Below the pieces are notes generated by a model, which ran no database searches, was not told where the DNA came from, and saw only the letters and a list, made by a program, of their open reading frames with translations. A program made the translations under genes and the position numbers. Shown here piece by piece: positions 1 through 8,104 of a stretch of 64,000 nucleotides of DNA (position 1 is its first letter; each line of letters begins with the position of its first letter). The stretch comes from CANMXU01 sp052030545 (lineage in GTDB: Bacteria > Pseudomonadota > Gammaproteobacteria > Enterobacterales > Alteromonadaceae): the NCBI RefSeq assembly GCF_052030545.1, contig NZ_JBPDIH010000011.1, positions 1 to 64,000 on the forward strand, written 5' to 3'.

Positions 1-77
1 GCGGTAAGCGGTAAGCGGTAAGCGGTAAGCGGTAAGCGGTAAGCGGTAAGCGGTAAGCGGTAAGCGGTAAGCGGTAA
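1..77. repeat. 7-bp tandem repeat, 11 perfect copies of GCGGTAA
   Basis: Eleven uninterrupted copies of GCGGTAA are visible, and the window starts inside the array, so it may be longer. The period is not a multiple of three and no reading frame uses it. It lies downstream of the minus-strand LysR gene, in non-coding DNA. Perfect short arrays like this expand and contract by replication slippage, so copy number probably varies between strains. Confidence 0.97.
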
Positions 78-99
78 AGATTAAGTGATTCGTTTGAAT

Positions 100-225
100 T
101 TACAAGGTCTAACTTGCTGCTTTTAGCATGACTTTTCACTTACCGCTTTTAACTTGCCACTTGTAGCTTGTCTTTTTTCTAGCCGCTTCTTACTTGTAAC
201 TTATCGCTTGTAGCTTCTCGCTGTT
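100..225. repeat. degenerate 7-8 bp satellite related to the 1-77 array
   Basis: This stretch contains drifting units of the type CTTGTAGCTTGTC, ACTTACCGC and ACTTGCCACTTG. CTTACCGC at 139-146 is the reverse complement of GCGGTAAG, the unit of the upstream array, so the two blocks could pair as a hairpin. It looks like an older, diverged satellite facing the fresh one. No gene is visible between it and the LysR stop codon. Confidence 0.7.
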
Positions 226-227
226 TC

Positions 228-1136
228 CTAATTCAATAACTCATCCGCTATTTTAAGTAATTTTTCACGCATCCAGCCATTTAACGGATCATGTTCAGCT
301 TGTTTGTGCCAATACATATGTACCGGCAAATGAGGCACTTCAAAAGGCAGTTCAGCAACACATACCGGCATTTTATCTTTAAGTAGATTTGCATAAGCAT
401 TTGGCATGGTAAGTAGCATATCGCAACGGCTGATCACGCTTGTGGCTGCAAAGTAATGTTCACATTGCAGTGCATAGTTTCGACTAACCCCATGCTTGGC
501 AAGTGCCATATCCACTAAGTCTATTTTGGAGTCTTTTAGCGCCACTAAGGCATGAGAGGCTTTGGCATAATTTTCTAACGTTAAATCCTCCAAAATCGGA
601 TGATTTTCACGACAAATTAATGAAAATCGCTCATTACAAATTAGGGTATGGTTAATGTCGTCATTGGTCGGCATTAATACATCAATCACAATATCAAGCT
701 CTTGTTGTGTCAGCGCCTTTTCCATTTCGACTTTAGTCACTTGTCGGCTATTAATGGTGATATTAGGGGTATTAGTGATCAAGTCGGTCACTAAAGATGG
801 AAAGAAAATCGACTCTAAAATATCACGAAAACCAAACTTAATTTCCCGCTGATGTTGGCTAATATCAAAGGCTTTATTGTCTGACAAGGTTGACTCTAAT
901 ATCGCAACCGCATCAATGACTTGCGGCATTATTTTTTGACAAAAAGCCGATGGCACCATTTTACGGCCATGACGAATAAATAACGGATCATCAAACTTTT
1001 CTCTAAGTCGTGCTAGTGCGTGACTTACCGCGGGCTGCGTTAAATGCAATTTTGCTGCGGCGGCGGTGATCGTGCCCTCTTGATAAACCGTTTTTAGTAC
1101 TAAAAATAAATTTAAATCAATTTTACCATGCAGCAT
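228..1136 (-). CDS. LysR-family transcriptional regulator
   Basis: A 302-residue protein with a winged helix-turn-helix at about residues 5-64 (motif TQPAVSHALARLR in the recognition helix) followed by a LysR-type effector-binding domain. The length is normal for the family. It is divergent from the aldolase-like gene at 1222 with an 85-bp control region between them, the usual arrangement when a LysR protein regulates its neighbour. Its C-terminal end (LPFEVPHLPVHMYWH) resembles that of the second LysR protein at 5005-5907, so the two are probably paralogues. The effector is unknown; an acid or acyl-CoA from the linked pathway is a guess. Confidence 0.93.
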   Translation of the reverse strand: MLHGKIDLNLFLVLKTVYQEGTITAAAAKLHLTQPAVSHALARLREKFDDPLFIRHGRKMVPSAFCQKIMPQVIDAVAILESTLSDNKAFDISQHQREIKFGFRDILESIFFPSLVTDLITNTPNITINSRQVTKVEMEKALTQQELDIVIDVLMPTNDDINHTLICNERFSLICRENHPILEDLTLENYAKASHALVALKDSKIDLVDMALAKHGVSRNYALQCEHYFAATSVISRCDMLLTMPNAYANLLKDKMPVCVAELPFEVPHLPVHMYWHKQAEHDPLNGWMREKLLKIADELLN

Positions 1137-1140
1137 ATTT

Positions 1141-1162
1141 ATACATTTCCATAAATTTGTAT
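1141..1162. promoter_or_regulatory. candidate LysR binding dyad
   Basis: ATACA and TGTAT arms are separated by 12 bases in the short region between the divergent LysR gene and the aldolase-like gene. Position and symmetry fit a LysR site, but the inner bases are only partly symmetric and the region is very AT-rich. Confidence 0.35.
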
Positions 1163-1221
1163 CACTTCAATTTATTCTATAAGTAATTAGACTGAAGTCA
1201 AATAGTCCACAGGAGTTAGCA

Positions 1222-2028
1222 ATGAACACAAGTTTTACTGAACAAGCAAAACGCATGACCATCGGCAGTGAAAAATTCAATGTGCCTATGCCACAAACAT
1301 TTGACGATCCATTAAAGCAACGCGAATATGATAAACAACGCTTAGCCGCAGGTTTTCGCGTATTCGCTTTACATGGTTTTGACGAAGGCTTAGCAGGCCA
1401 TATTACCCAGCGAGATTGCATTGACCCAGAAACTTTTTGGGTAAACCCTGTCGGTATTCACTTCGCACATATTAAAGCGTCTGATTTAGTACGCGTAGAT
1501 CACAAAGGCAATATTATCGACGGGAATTCTCCCATCAACACTGCTGCATTTGCTATTCATTCTCGCATTCATCAAGCGCGTCCGGATGTTAATGCCGTAG
1601 CACATGCACATACTAAATACGGACGTGCTTTTTCAGCATTAGGTAAAGAGCTCGCCCCTATTTCACAAGATGCATGTGTTTTTTACCAAAATCATACTGT
1701 GTTTGATGTTTTTACTGGCGTTGTCGCAGAGCTAAGTGAAGGAGACATGATTGCTGAATCGTTAGGTGACAAAATTGCCGTTATTTTACAAAACCACGGT
1801 TTATTAACCGTTGGTAAATCTCTTGACGCCGCAGTAGCAAATTTTGCCTTGATGGACAGTTGTTGCCAAAGCCAATTACTGGCACAAGCTGCTGGTGAAA
1901 TGAGGTTAATCGATCATGATATTGCCATTAAAACCCGCCAAGCTAATGGTTCTGATTTAGTCACTTGGGGTAATTTTCAGCCGCTTTATCAAATTGTCGC
2001 GGCACAAGATAATAGCTTTTTAGATTAA
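1222..2028 (+). CDS. class II aldolase/adducin-family protein
   Basis: A 268-residue protein with the class II aldolase/adducin fold. Likely metal ligands are visible as AHAH (His128, His130) and NHG (His192), the pattern seen in zinc-dependent fuculose-phosphate aldolases. The start is set by CAGGAG seven to twelve bases upstream. It is first in a same-strand run with the acyl-CoA synthetase (45-bp gap) and transporter. Members of this family in such acid-catabolic clusters have no firm function; aldol cleavage, decarboxylation or hydration are all possible. The fold is clear, the substrate is not. Confidence 0.85.
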   Translation: MNTSFTEQAKRMTIGSEKFNVPMPQTFDDPLKQREYDKQRLAAGFRVFALHGFDEGLAGHITQRDCIDPETFWVNPVGIHFAHIKASDLVRVDHKGNIIDGNSPINTAAFAIHSRIHQARPDVNAVAHAHTKYGRAFSALGKELAPISQDACVFYQNHTVFDVFTGVVAELSEGDMIAESLGDKIAVILQNHGLLTVGKSLDAAVANFALMDSCCQSQLLAQAAGEMRLIDHDIAIKTRQANGSDLVTWGNFQPLYQIVAAQDNSFLD

Positions 2029-2072
2029 AACATTAGAAAGTAAACCGATTAAACGAACAGCTGAGGTGAAAA

Positions 2073-4085
2073 ATGGCAGATAAAATAGATATTACGTCGA
2101 TTCAAACGCAATTGGATATGGACAAAGTCGACACAAGCAAACTCTCCCCAGAAATGCTGCCGCAATCTATTTATGATGCAATTATCACTTCAGCTGAACG
2201 TTTTTCTGATAAAACTGCGATTAAATATATTTTAGACGGTGATTGTTTAGGACCAAAGCAAATTCCCTTTGCAAAAAAAGCCATTCATCAGTTAGTTAAA
2301 ATAACCAAAGGCAAAACCTTTGCCAAACCGTACCGTGAAATTAGCTACCGAGAACTGGCGCAGTCGGTTACTCAAATGGCCAATGCATTAGCAAGTTTAG
2401 GTATAACCCGCAGTGATGTAACCTCAATTATTTTACCTAATTTTCCAGAAATGTATTTTTCACTTTGGGGCGCAGGTGCCGCTGGCATCGCTAATCCAAT
2501 AAACCCTTTGCTCGATAGCAAAATTATTAAAGAAATTATTCAAACGGCTGACAGCAAAGTATTAATTGCACTTGGACCTGTGCCCGGCAGCGATATTTGG
2601 CAAAAAACGCTCGAAATTAAAGATGACATTCCCTCGTTAAAAGCGGTGATCAGTCTATTTGGCGAAGACATACCCAGTTCAAGTAGCAACAAAGTACCTG
2701 TCTATAGTTTTGCAAAATTATTAGCGAAACACTCAAAGCAGCAGCTAGTAAACACAGCACCGACACAAAACGATATCTGCGCCTATTTTCATACGGGCGG
2801 CACCACAGGATTACCAAAACTTGCTAAACATTTGCACCTCAACGAACTAACCAATGCCGCGCAAGTCAATTTAATTTCACCGGTTACCGAGCAAGATACT
2901 ATGCTCATTGGCTTGCCGATATTTCATGTAAACGCGGCCATAGCGACCGGTTTATCGTCGGTGATGATGGGGTCGACTATCTTAATGGCCAGTCCGTCAG
3001 GTTTTCGCGGTAAAAATATCGTTAAAAATTTACTGACTATTTTAGATAACTTCAATATTGCCTTTATGACCGCAGTACCTACTGTATATGCTGGCTTGCT
3101 TGAAGTGCTCGCCAATGAAAAAATTAACGCCATTAAGCCTCGGAATATGAAACTGGCACTTGTTGGCGCTGCGCCATTGTCACCCGATTTGCAAAGCAAA
3201 TTTATCGAGCAAACGGGCATCGAATTGGTGGAAGGTTATGGCTCTACTGAAGGCTCTTCAGTAAGCACCATCATGCCGGTCAACGCCATTGCCCAACAAA
3301 CCTCAGTGGGCTTAACGATCCCAGGTATGACCTTACGCATTGGCGAAATTAACGCCGCTGGCGATTTGGTCAAACAATGCGAAATAGACGAAGCGGGCGA
3401 GATATTAATTGCCGGAAATAATGTCTTTCCTGGCTATGTTGATAAGAGTCACAATAACAACCTTTGGGTAACCACATCGCAAGGACAAACACTACTGCGT
3501 ACCGGTGATTTGGGTAAACTAGACCAACATGGCTATTTGTCGTTATGCGGTCGTCAAAAAGAGTTAATTATTCGCGGTGGTCACAACATCGACCCTAAAA
3601 TGATTGAAGATGTTGCCACCGCCCATCCTGAAGTATTTCTTGCTGCCGCAGTGCCTCGCCCAGATAGTTATGCCGGTGAACTTCCGGTGTTATATGTAAC
3701 CTGTAAACATAACGGCAAGCTAACCAAAGACGCCTTAATGGACTTTATGAAAACGAATGTGCCAGAGCGTGCAGCAATTCCAAAAGAAGTGTACTTAATT
3801 GATGAAATGCCGTTAACCGCCGTTGGCAAACTGTTTAAACCTGAATTGGTGTGCCGTGAAATTGTTCAGGTATTGCAAACTGAACTAGCGCCTGTTTTTC
3901 AACAAACGTTAATTAATGTTAGTGCTATTCCCGATAAAAAACTCGGTATAGTAGCGACGATTTCAATCGCCAGCGCAGAGTCAGAATTAGCGACAATTCA
4001 AGAAAAAATTAAGCAACAATTAAGCGCCTATGCCATTAATTATGTGGTGCAGTGCCAAACAAGTACGCATCAAGGAGCGCTGTAA
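2073..4085 (+). CDS. AMP-forming acyl-CoA synthetase
   Basis: A 670-residue member of the ANL superfamily that would activate a carboxylic acid to its CoA thioester using ATP. The phosphate-binding motif TGGTTGLPK is at residues 241-249, the YGSTEG adenine motif near 388-393, the RTGDLG motif near 476-481, and the C-terminal catalytic Lys in AVGK near 586. It is longer than the common 540-570 residues: there is an N-terminal extension and a segment before the first core motif, plus about 60 residues after the A10 lysine. GAGGTG precedes the ATG. Its stop codon directly abuts the ATG of the transporter gene. The acid substrate is unknown; a levulinate/4-hydroxy-acid type compound is inferred from the neighbours. 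Confidence 0.9.
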   Translation: MADKIDITSIQTQLDMDKVDTSKLSPEMLPQSIYDAIITSAERFSDKTAIKYILDGDCLGPKQIPFAKKAIHQLVKITKGKTFAKPYREISYRELAQSVTQMANALASLGITRSDVTSIILPNFPEMYFSLWGAGAAGIANPINPLLDSKIIKEIIQTADSKVLIALGPVPGSDIWQKTLEIKDDIPSLKAVISLFGEDIPSSSSNKVPVYSFAKLLAKHSKQQLVNTAPTQNDICAYFHTGGTTGLPKLAKHLHLNELTNAAQVNLISPVTEQDTMLIGLPIFHVNAAIATGLSSVMMGSTILMASPSGFRGKNIVKNLLTILDNFNIAFMTAVPTVYAGLLEVLANEKINAIKPRNMKLALVGAAPLSPDLQSKFIEQTGIELVEGYGSTEGSSVSTIMPVNAIAQQTSVGLTIPGMTLRIGEINAAGDLVKQCEIDEAGEILIAGNNVFPGYVDKSHNNNLWVTTSQGQTLLRTGDLGKLDQHGYLSLCGRQKELIIRGGHNIDPKMIEDVATAHPEVFLAAAVPRPDSYAGELPVLYVTCKHNGKLTKDALMDFMKTNVPERAAIPKEVYLIDEMPLTAVGKLFKPELVCREIVQVLQTELAPVFQQTLINVSAIPDKKLGIVATISIASAESELATIQEKIKQQLSAYAINYVVQCQTSTHQGAL

Positions 4086-5021
4086 ATGTCGGCTAATATT
4101 TTCACCGAAATATTATTGCCATTAGCGCTCGCCCTTATCATGTTTGGTATGGGGTTAAGCTTAAGCAAACAAGATTTTACGCGCTTGTGGCAAACGCCTA
4201 AACCCATCATTATTGGTTTAATTGGGCAGATTATTTTGTTGCCGTTACTCGCCGTCAGCATTGCCTTGTTATTCAATTTATCGGCCCCACTTGCTATTGG
4301 TTTGCTGATATTAGCCGCTTGCCCTGGCGGCACAATGTCGAATGTGATCAGCCAGCTAGCGAAAGCAAATTTAGCTTTATCGGTAAGTTTAACCGCCATT
4401 TCCACCTTAGTGTGTGTAGTTACCACGCCCATGATCATACAATATGCGGTAACTCACTTTGCCGGGGCCCAAGCCCCTAGTTTTTCACTTACTGAAACCG
4501 CCATTGGTCTTTTTGTTATTACCTTAGTGCCAGTGCAATTGGGAATTTTGGTCAAACATTATTGTCCAAACTGGGCGATGAATATTGAAGTTTATTTTCG
4601 CCGATTTTCACTCGTATTTATGATCGCGATGATTGTATTGTTGATGGTTCAAGAACGAGAACTGCTGCTGAGTTCATTCGAGCAAGTATTTTTTGCCAGC
4701 CTCGCACTAAATGTTGTCTCACTACTCATGGGCTTAGCGCTAGCTAAATTAGGCTCCCTCGCCTTTCGCGAAGCAATCACACTGGCAATTGAAGTTGGCA
4801 TTCAAAACGCGACCTTAGCCATTCTTATTGCCGTGAGTTTTTTAAAGTCACCCGAATATGCAGTATCAGCCGGTGTTTATGGTGTTGCCATGTACATCGG
4901 GCCATTAATTTTAGTGCTTTGGGCAAAAAAATACCGCCCTTCACAAGGCAATGTGCAAGCTAACAAACAAAAATCAAGGAAAGCTAAGGCGCAAAAACGC
5001 CAGATTAAAACATCTGCTTAA
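4086..5021 (+). CDS. bile acid:sodium symporter (BASS) family transporter
   Basis: A 311-residue inner-membrane protein with roughly nine to ten hydrophobic helices. It carries the family signature region around ACPGGTMSNVISQLAKAN, where BASS proteins bind sodium. The start follows the previous stop without a gap, and AAGGAGCG in the end of the synthetase gene serves as ribosome binding site. Co-transcription with the synthetase suggests uptake of the organic acid that the synthetase activates. The last residues are Lys-rich. The 3' end overlaps the convergent LysR gene by 17 bases. Confidence 0.85.
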   Translation: MSANIFTEILLPLALALIMFGMGLSLSKQDFTRLWQTPKPIIIGLIGQIILLPLLAVSIALLFNLSAPLAIGLLILAACPGGTMSNVISQLAKANLALSVSLTAISTLVCVVTTPMIIQYAVTHFAGAQAPSFSLTETAIGLFVITLVPVQLGILVKHYCPNWAMNIEVYFRRFSLVFMIAMIVLLMVQERELLLSSFEQVFFASLALNVVSLLMGLALAKLGSLAFREAITLAIEVGIQNATLAILIAVSFLKSPEYAVSAGVYGVAMYIGPLILVLWAKKYRPSQGNVQANKQKSRKAKAQKRQIKTSA

Positions 5022-5907
5022 GTGCTTCTCGAAACCAAATAAGCGCATCATCCTGCTCTGTATTTTGGTGCCAATACAAATGCGTGGCAATTTTAGGCAA
5101 ATTAAAAGGTAATGGCACGACCACTAAACCATCATCTCTAAGCTGCTCTGCAATTAAAGATGGCAGAGTCAGTAATAGATCGGAATTTTTTACCACTTCT
5201 TTTGCCGCTTGATAACCTTGGCAACGAATACTGACCTCTCGGTTTATGCCTTGCTGCAATAACGCCAAATCTTCCACCACAATACCTGTGGTGCGATTTG
5301 ATACCGCTATGTGTTGCGCGCGCAAATACGACGTTTTATCTAGGTGGTCAGCTAAGGCATTTTGGCTACTCATTAAAATGCAAAAGTGATCACTCGATAG
5401 TTTGAAATGATTAATCGGTTTTTTTAACGGTAAAGCGACATCAATTGCCACATCAATCACATTGGTTGCTAATTGCCTGCTCATATCTTCACGCACTATT
5501 TTACCACTTACCGCTTTGGCATATGGAGCCTGCGCCGCCAACAACTTGTGAATTTTGGGTATTACAATAGGTTCAAGCGCATCATGAATGGCAAACTTAA
5601 AGGTTTGTGTGGTTTCAGCTAAATTAAAATCGCCGCAGGTTTGTAATATTTGTCGCAATTTTTCGAGGGTATCAAGCAACTGTGGCGCCATACGTTGGCA
5701 AGCTGGCGTTGGCTGCATTAGCTGACCTTGACGAACAAACAATTCATCACCAAGCACTAAACGCAATCGTTTTATCGCATGACTAACCGCCGACGGGCTA
5801 ATAAACAACACTTTTGCTGCTAAGCTCATATTGCGTTCTAAGTATAAGCATTCAAATACTTTTAATAAATTAAAGTCTAGTTGTTGAATATTTTTAGCGG
5901 TGATCAT
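5005..5907 (-). CDS. LysR-family transcriptional regulator
   Basis: A 300-residue LysR protein: N-terminal winged helix-turn-helix at about residues 8-66 (SPSAVSHAIKRLR) and a periplasmic-binding-like effector domain. It ends in LPFNLPKIATHLYWH, close to the end of the LysR protein at 228-1136. It is divergent from the acyl-CoA dehydrogenase gene at 6022 and tail-to-tail with the transporter gene, overlapping it by 17 bases. It most likely controls the 6022-10690 gene run. Confidence 0.93.
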   Translation of the reverse strand: MITAKNIQQLDFNLLKVFECLYLERNMSLAAKVLFISPSAVSHAIKRLRLVLGDELFVRQGQLMQPTPACQRMAPQLLDTLEKLRQILQTCGDFNLAETTQTFKFAIHDALEPIVIPKIHKLLAAQAPYAKAVSGKIVREDMSRQLATNVIDVAIDVALPLKKPINHFKLSSDHFCILMSSQNALADHLDKTSYLRAQHIAVSNRTTGIVVEDLALLQQGINREVSIRCQGYQAAKEVVKNSDLLLTLPSLIAEQLRDDGLVVVPLPFNLPKIATHLYWHQNTEQDDALIWFREALKQMF

Positions 5908-5920
5908 AACAGCTCAACCA

Positions 5921-5933
5921 TGAATATAATTCA
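5921..5933. promoter_or_regulatory. candidate LysR box (T-N11-A)
   Basis: TGAATATAATTCA is a perfect inverted repeat of TGAAT around a 3-base centre and fits the T-N11-A rule exactly. It sits 13 bases upstream of the LysR start and 89 bases upstream of the dehydrogenase start, where an autoregulatory LysR site is expected. Confidence 0.45.
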
Positions 5934-6021
5934 CAATAGGTTATCAATATATTTCACTTAATTCATCACTAAAAATACCCTATGCTTAATTGAGCTAATT
6001 TATTCATTAAAGGAATCCGTT

Positions 6022-7242
6022 ATGAATTTTCAACCTAGCGCCAAAAGCCAAGAATACCTAACTCGCTTAACCGCGTTTATGGAAGAACATATTTATCCGA
6101 TTGAAGAGGCGGTATTAGCCCAAAACCGAACATTAAACGAATCATCAAACTGGCGTAACTGGCAGATCCCATCAGCCATCGAGCCTTTAAAAGAAAAAGC
6201 ACGTGCTGCCGGTTTATGGAATTTATTTTTACCCGATGCCGAACTTGCCCAAGGGCTGAGCTGTTTAGAATATGCGCCGCTTGCCGAGCAAACAGGTCGC
6301 TGTTTATTTTCTCCTGAAATTTTTAATTGCAACGCACCTGATACCGGCAATATGGAAGTGCTATATCACTTTGGCAATGAACAACAAAAACAGCAATGGT
6401 TAATGCCGCTGCTACGGGGAGAAATTCGCTCCGTTTTTGCGATGACCGAACCTGATGTTGCCTCTTCTGATGCGACCAATATGGAAGCAACCATAGTCGA
6501 AGATGGCAATGAACTCATTTTAAATGGCACAAAATGGTGGACCACAGGTTTAGGTCATCCAAATGCTAAAGTCGCTATTTTTATGGGTTTATCAAATCCT
6601 GAAAATGACAAACATAATCAGCATTCTATGGTGATCGTTCCACTTGATACCCCTGGTGTTACCATCAAACGTATGCTAACTGCCTGTGGAGATTACGATG
6701 CGCCTTATGGTCATGGTGAAATGGCGTTTGAACAAGTACGTGTACCAAAAGACAATTTAATTATGGGGCTAGGTAAAGGTTTTGCCATTGCTCAAGGACG
6801 ACTCGGTCCCGGCAGAATTCATCACTGTATGCGCGCAATAGGTGCAGCGGAGCGTTCATTAGAACTTATGATCAAACGCGGAATGTCACGTACTGCATTT
6901 GGTAAACCATTAATTAAACTTGGTGGCAACTTAGAACGGGTCGCCAAAGCCCGCATGGCAATCGATCAGGCGCGATTACTCACATTACATGCCGCATGGA
7001 AAATAGACACCGAAGGCGTAAAAAATGCCATGACCGAAATTTCCAGTATCAAAGTCGTAGTCCCTAATATGCTGCAACAAGTATCAGATATGGCCATGCA
7101 AATGTTTGGTGGCGCCGGAGTTTGTTCAGATTTTCCGGTGGCAGCATTTAATGCCATGGGTCGTATTCTGCGCTTGGCCGATGGTCCTGACGAAGTACAT
7201 ATGGGCATGGTTTCGCGTTTAGAATTGAAAAAATATCGTTAA
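6022..7242 (+). CDS. acyl-CoA dehydrogenase, ACAD10/ACAD11 (LvaC-like) type
   Basis: A 406-residue FAD-dependent acyl-CoA dehydrogenase with N-terminal helical, middle beta and C-terminal helical domains. Stretches such as FNCNAPDTGNMEVL, MTEPDVASSDATN and GRLGPGRIHHCMR closely match what I know of the dehydrogenase half of animal ACAD10/ACAD11. In LvaC and ACAD10/11 the enzyme acts on a 4-phosphoacyl-CoA made by a partner kinase, and an APH-type kinase lies two genes downstream here. By eye, Asp387 in LADGPDEVH occupies the place of the usual catalytic Glu (YEG in MCAD). AAGGAATCC precedes the ATG. First gene of a six-gene same-strand run. Confidence 0.9.
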   Translation: MNFQPSAKSQEYLTRLTAFMEEHIYPIEEAVLAQNRTLNESSNWRNWQIPSAIEPLKEKARAAGLWNLFLPDAELAQGLSCLEYAPLAEQTGRCLFSPEIFNCNAPDTGNMEVLYHFGNEQQKQQWLMPLLRGEIRSVFAMTEPDVASSDATNMEATIVEDGNELILNGTKWWTTGLGHPNAKVAIFMGLSNPENDKHNQHSMVIVPLDTPGVTIKRMLTACGDYDAPYGHGEMAFEQVRVPKDNLIMGLGKGFAIAQGRLGPGRIHHCMRAIGAAERSLELMIKRGMSRTAFGKPLIKLGGNLERVAKARMAIDQARLLTLHAAWKIDTEGVKNAMTEISSIKVVVPNMLQQVSDMAMQMFGGAGVCSDFPVAAFNAMGRILRLADGPDEVHMGMVSRLELKKYR

Positions 7243-7264
7243 CCAACCACCTTTGGTAGCTATT

Positions 7265-8104
7265 ATGACAACAAGACTATTAATTACTGGCGGCGCTACA
7301 GGTTTAGGAAAAGCACTGGCAATGACGTGGGCAAAACATAATGCCCGACAGGTTAAAATTTGCATTGCCGATATTCATCAAACCCGCGGTGAAGAAACGG
7401 TTACACAACTAACCGCACTAGGCGTTGATGCGTTTTTTAGTTTATGTGATATCACCAATAACGAACAAATTGACGCTACTGTCTCGTTAATAAAACAGCA
7501 ATGGCAAGGTTTAGATGTGGTGATTAACAATGCCGGAGTTGCAACAGGTGGCTCGTTACTTGGTGAAAGCATTAGCCAATGGCAATGGGTTTTAGATATT
7601 AATTTACTCGGCATGGTTAGAGTATCGCAAGCGGTATTACCGATATTTAAACAACAACAACATGGCTATTTCATCAATATTGCCTCACAAGCAGGATTAA
7701 CCCCCATCCCGTTTATGAATAGTTACAATGCAGTAAAAGCCGCGGTAATCGCATTATCTGAAACCATGAAGCTCGAATTGGTGCACGACAATATTGATGT
7801 GAGCGTGGTCTGCCCGAGTTTTTTCAAAACACACTTAGACGAGTCAATGCGCACCAGTGAACCGGCGATGGAAAAAATGATGAATCGCGCTTTCGACAAA
7901 GCCGATATTAGCGCCGAACAAGTGGCAGAGCGTATTTACCAACAAGCTCAGCAGCGCACTTTTCTTATTTTGACCCACAAGTTGGGGAAAAAAGCCTATC
8001 TAATGAAAAAGCTGTTACCGTCAAAAATGTATATTAACAGCATGCTAAAACGTACCAAAGGCACTAAACGTTTGGTAACCCCATCAAAAGCCGTGGAAAA
8101 ATAA
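7265..8104 (+). CDS. short-chain dehydrogenase/reductase (SDR)
   Basis: A 279-residue classical SDR: dinucleotide-binding TGGATGLG at residues 8-15, NNAG motif, and catalytic SYNAVKAA (YxxxK). I chose the ATG at 7265; an in-frame TTG at 7253 adds only four residues and is less likely. It is 22 bases after the dehydrogenase, and its TAA overlaps the next gene's ATG by one base (TAATG), so translation is probably coupled with the kinase. In the levulinate-type model it would interconvert a keto- and hydroxyacyl-CoA. The C-terminal 60 residues are basic and longer than in the shortest SDRs. Confidence 0.88.
   Translation: MTTRLLITGGATGLGKALAMTWAKHNARQVKICIADIHQTRGEETVTQLTALGVDAFFSLCDITNNEQIDATVSLIKQQWQGLDVVINNAGVATGGSLLGESISQWQWVLDINLLGMVRVSQAVLPIFKQQQHGYFINIASQAGLTPIPFMNSYNAVKAAVIALSETMKLELVHDNIDVSVVCPSFFKTHLDESMRTSEPAMEKMMNRAFDKADISAEQVAERIYQQAQQRTFLILTHKLGKKAYLMKKLLPSKMYINSMLKRTKGTKRLVTPSKAVEK

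Noticed and set aside
1..77. CRISPR-like short repeats
   Set aside because: The 7-bp units are directly adjacent with no spacers and no cas genes are near, so this is a simple satellite.
4070..4438. Minus-strand frame opposite the transporter gene
   Set aside because: It mirrors the coding bias of the transporter and has no family features or ribosome binding site.
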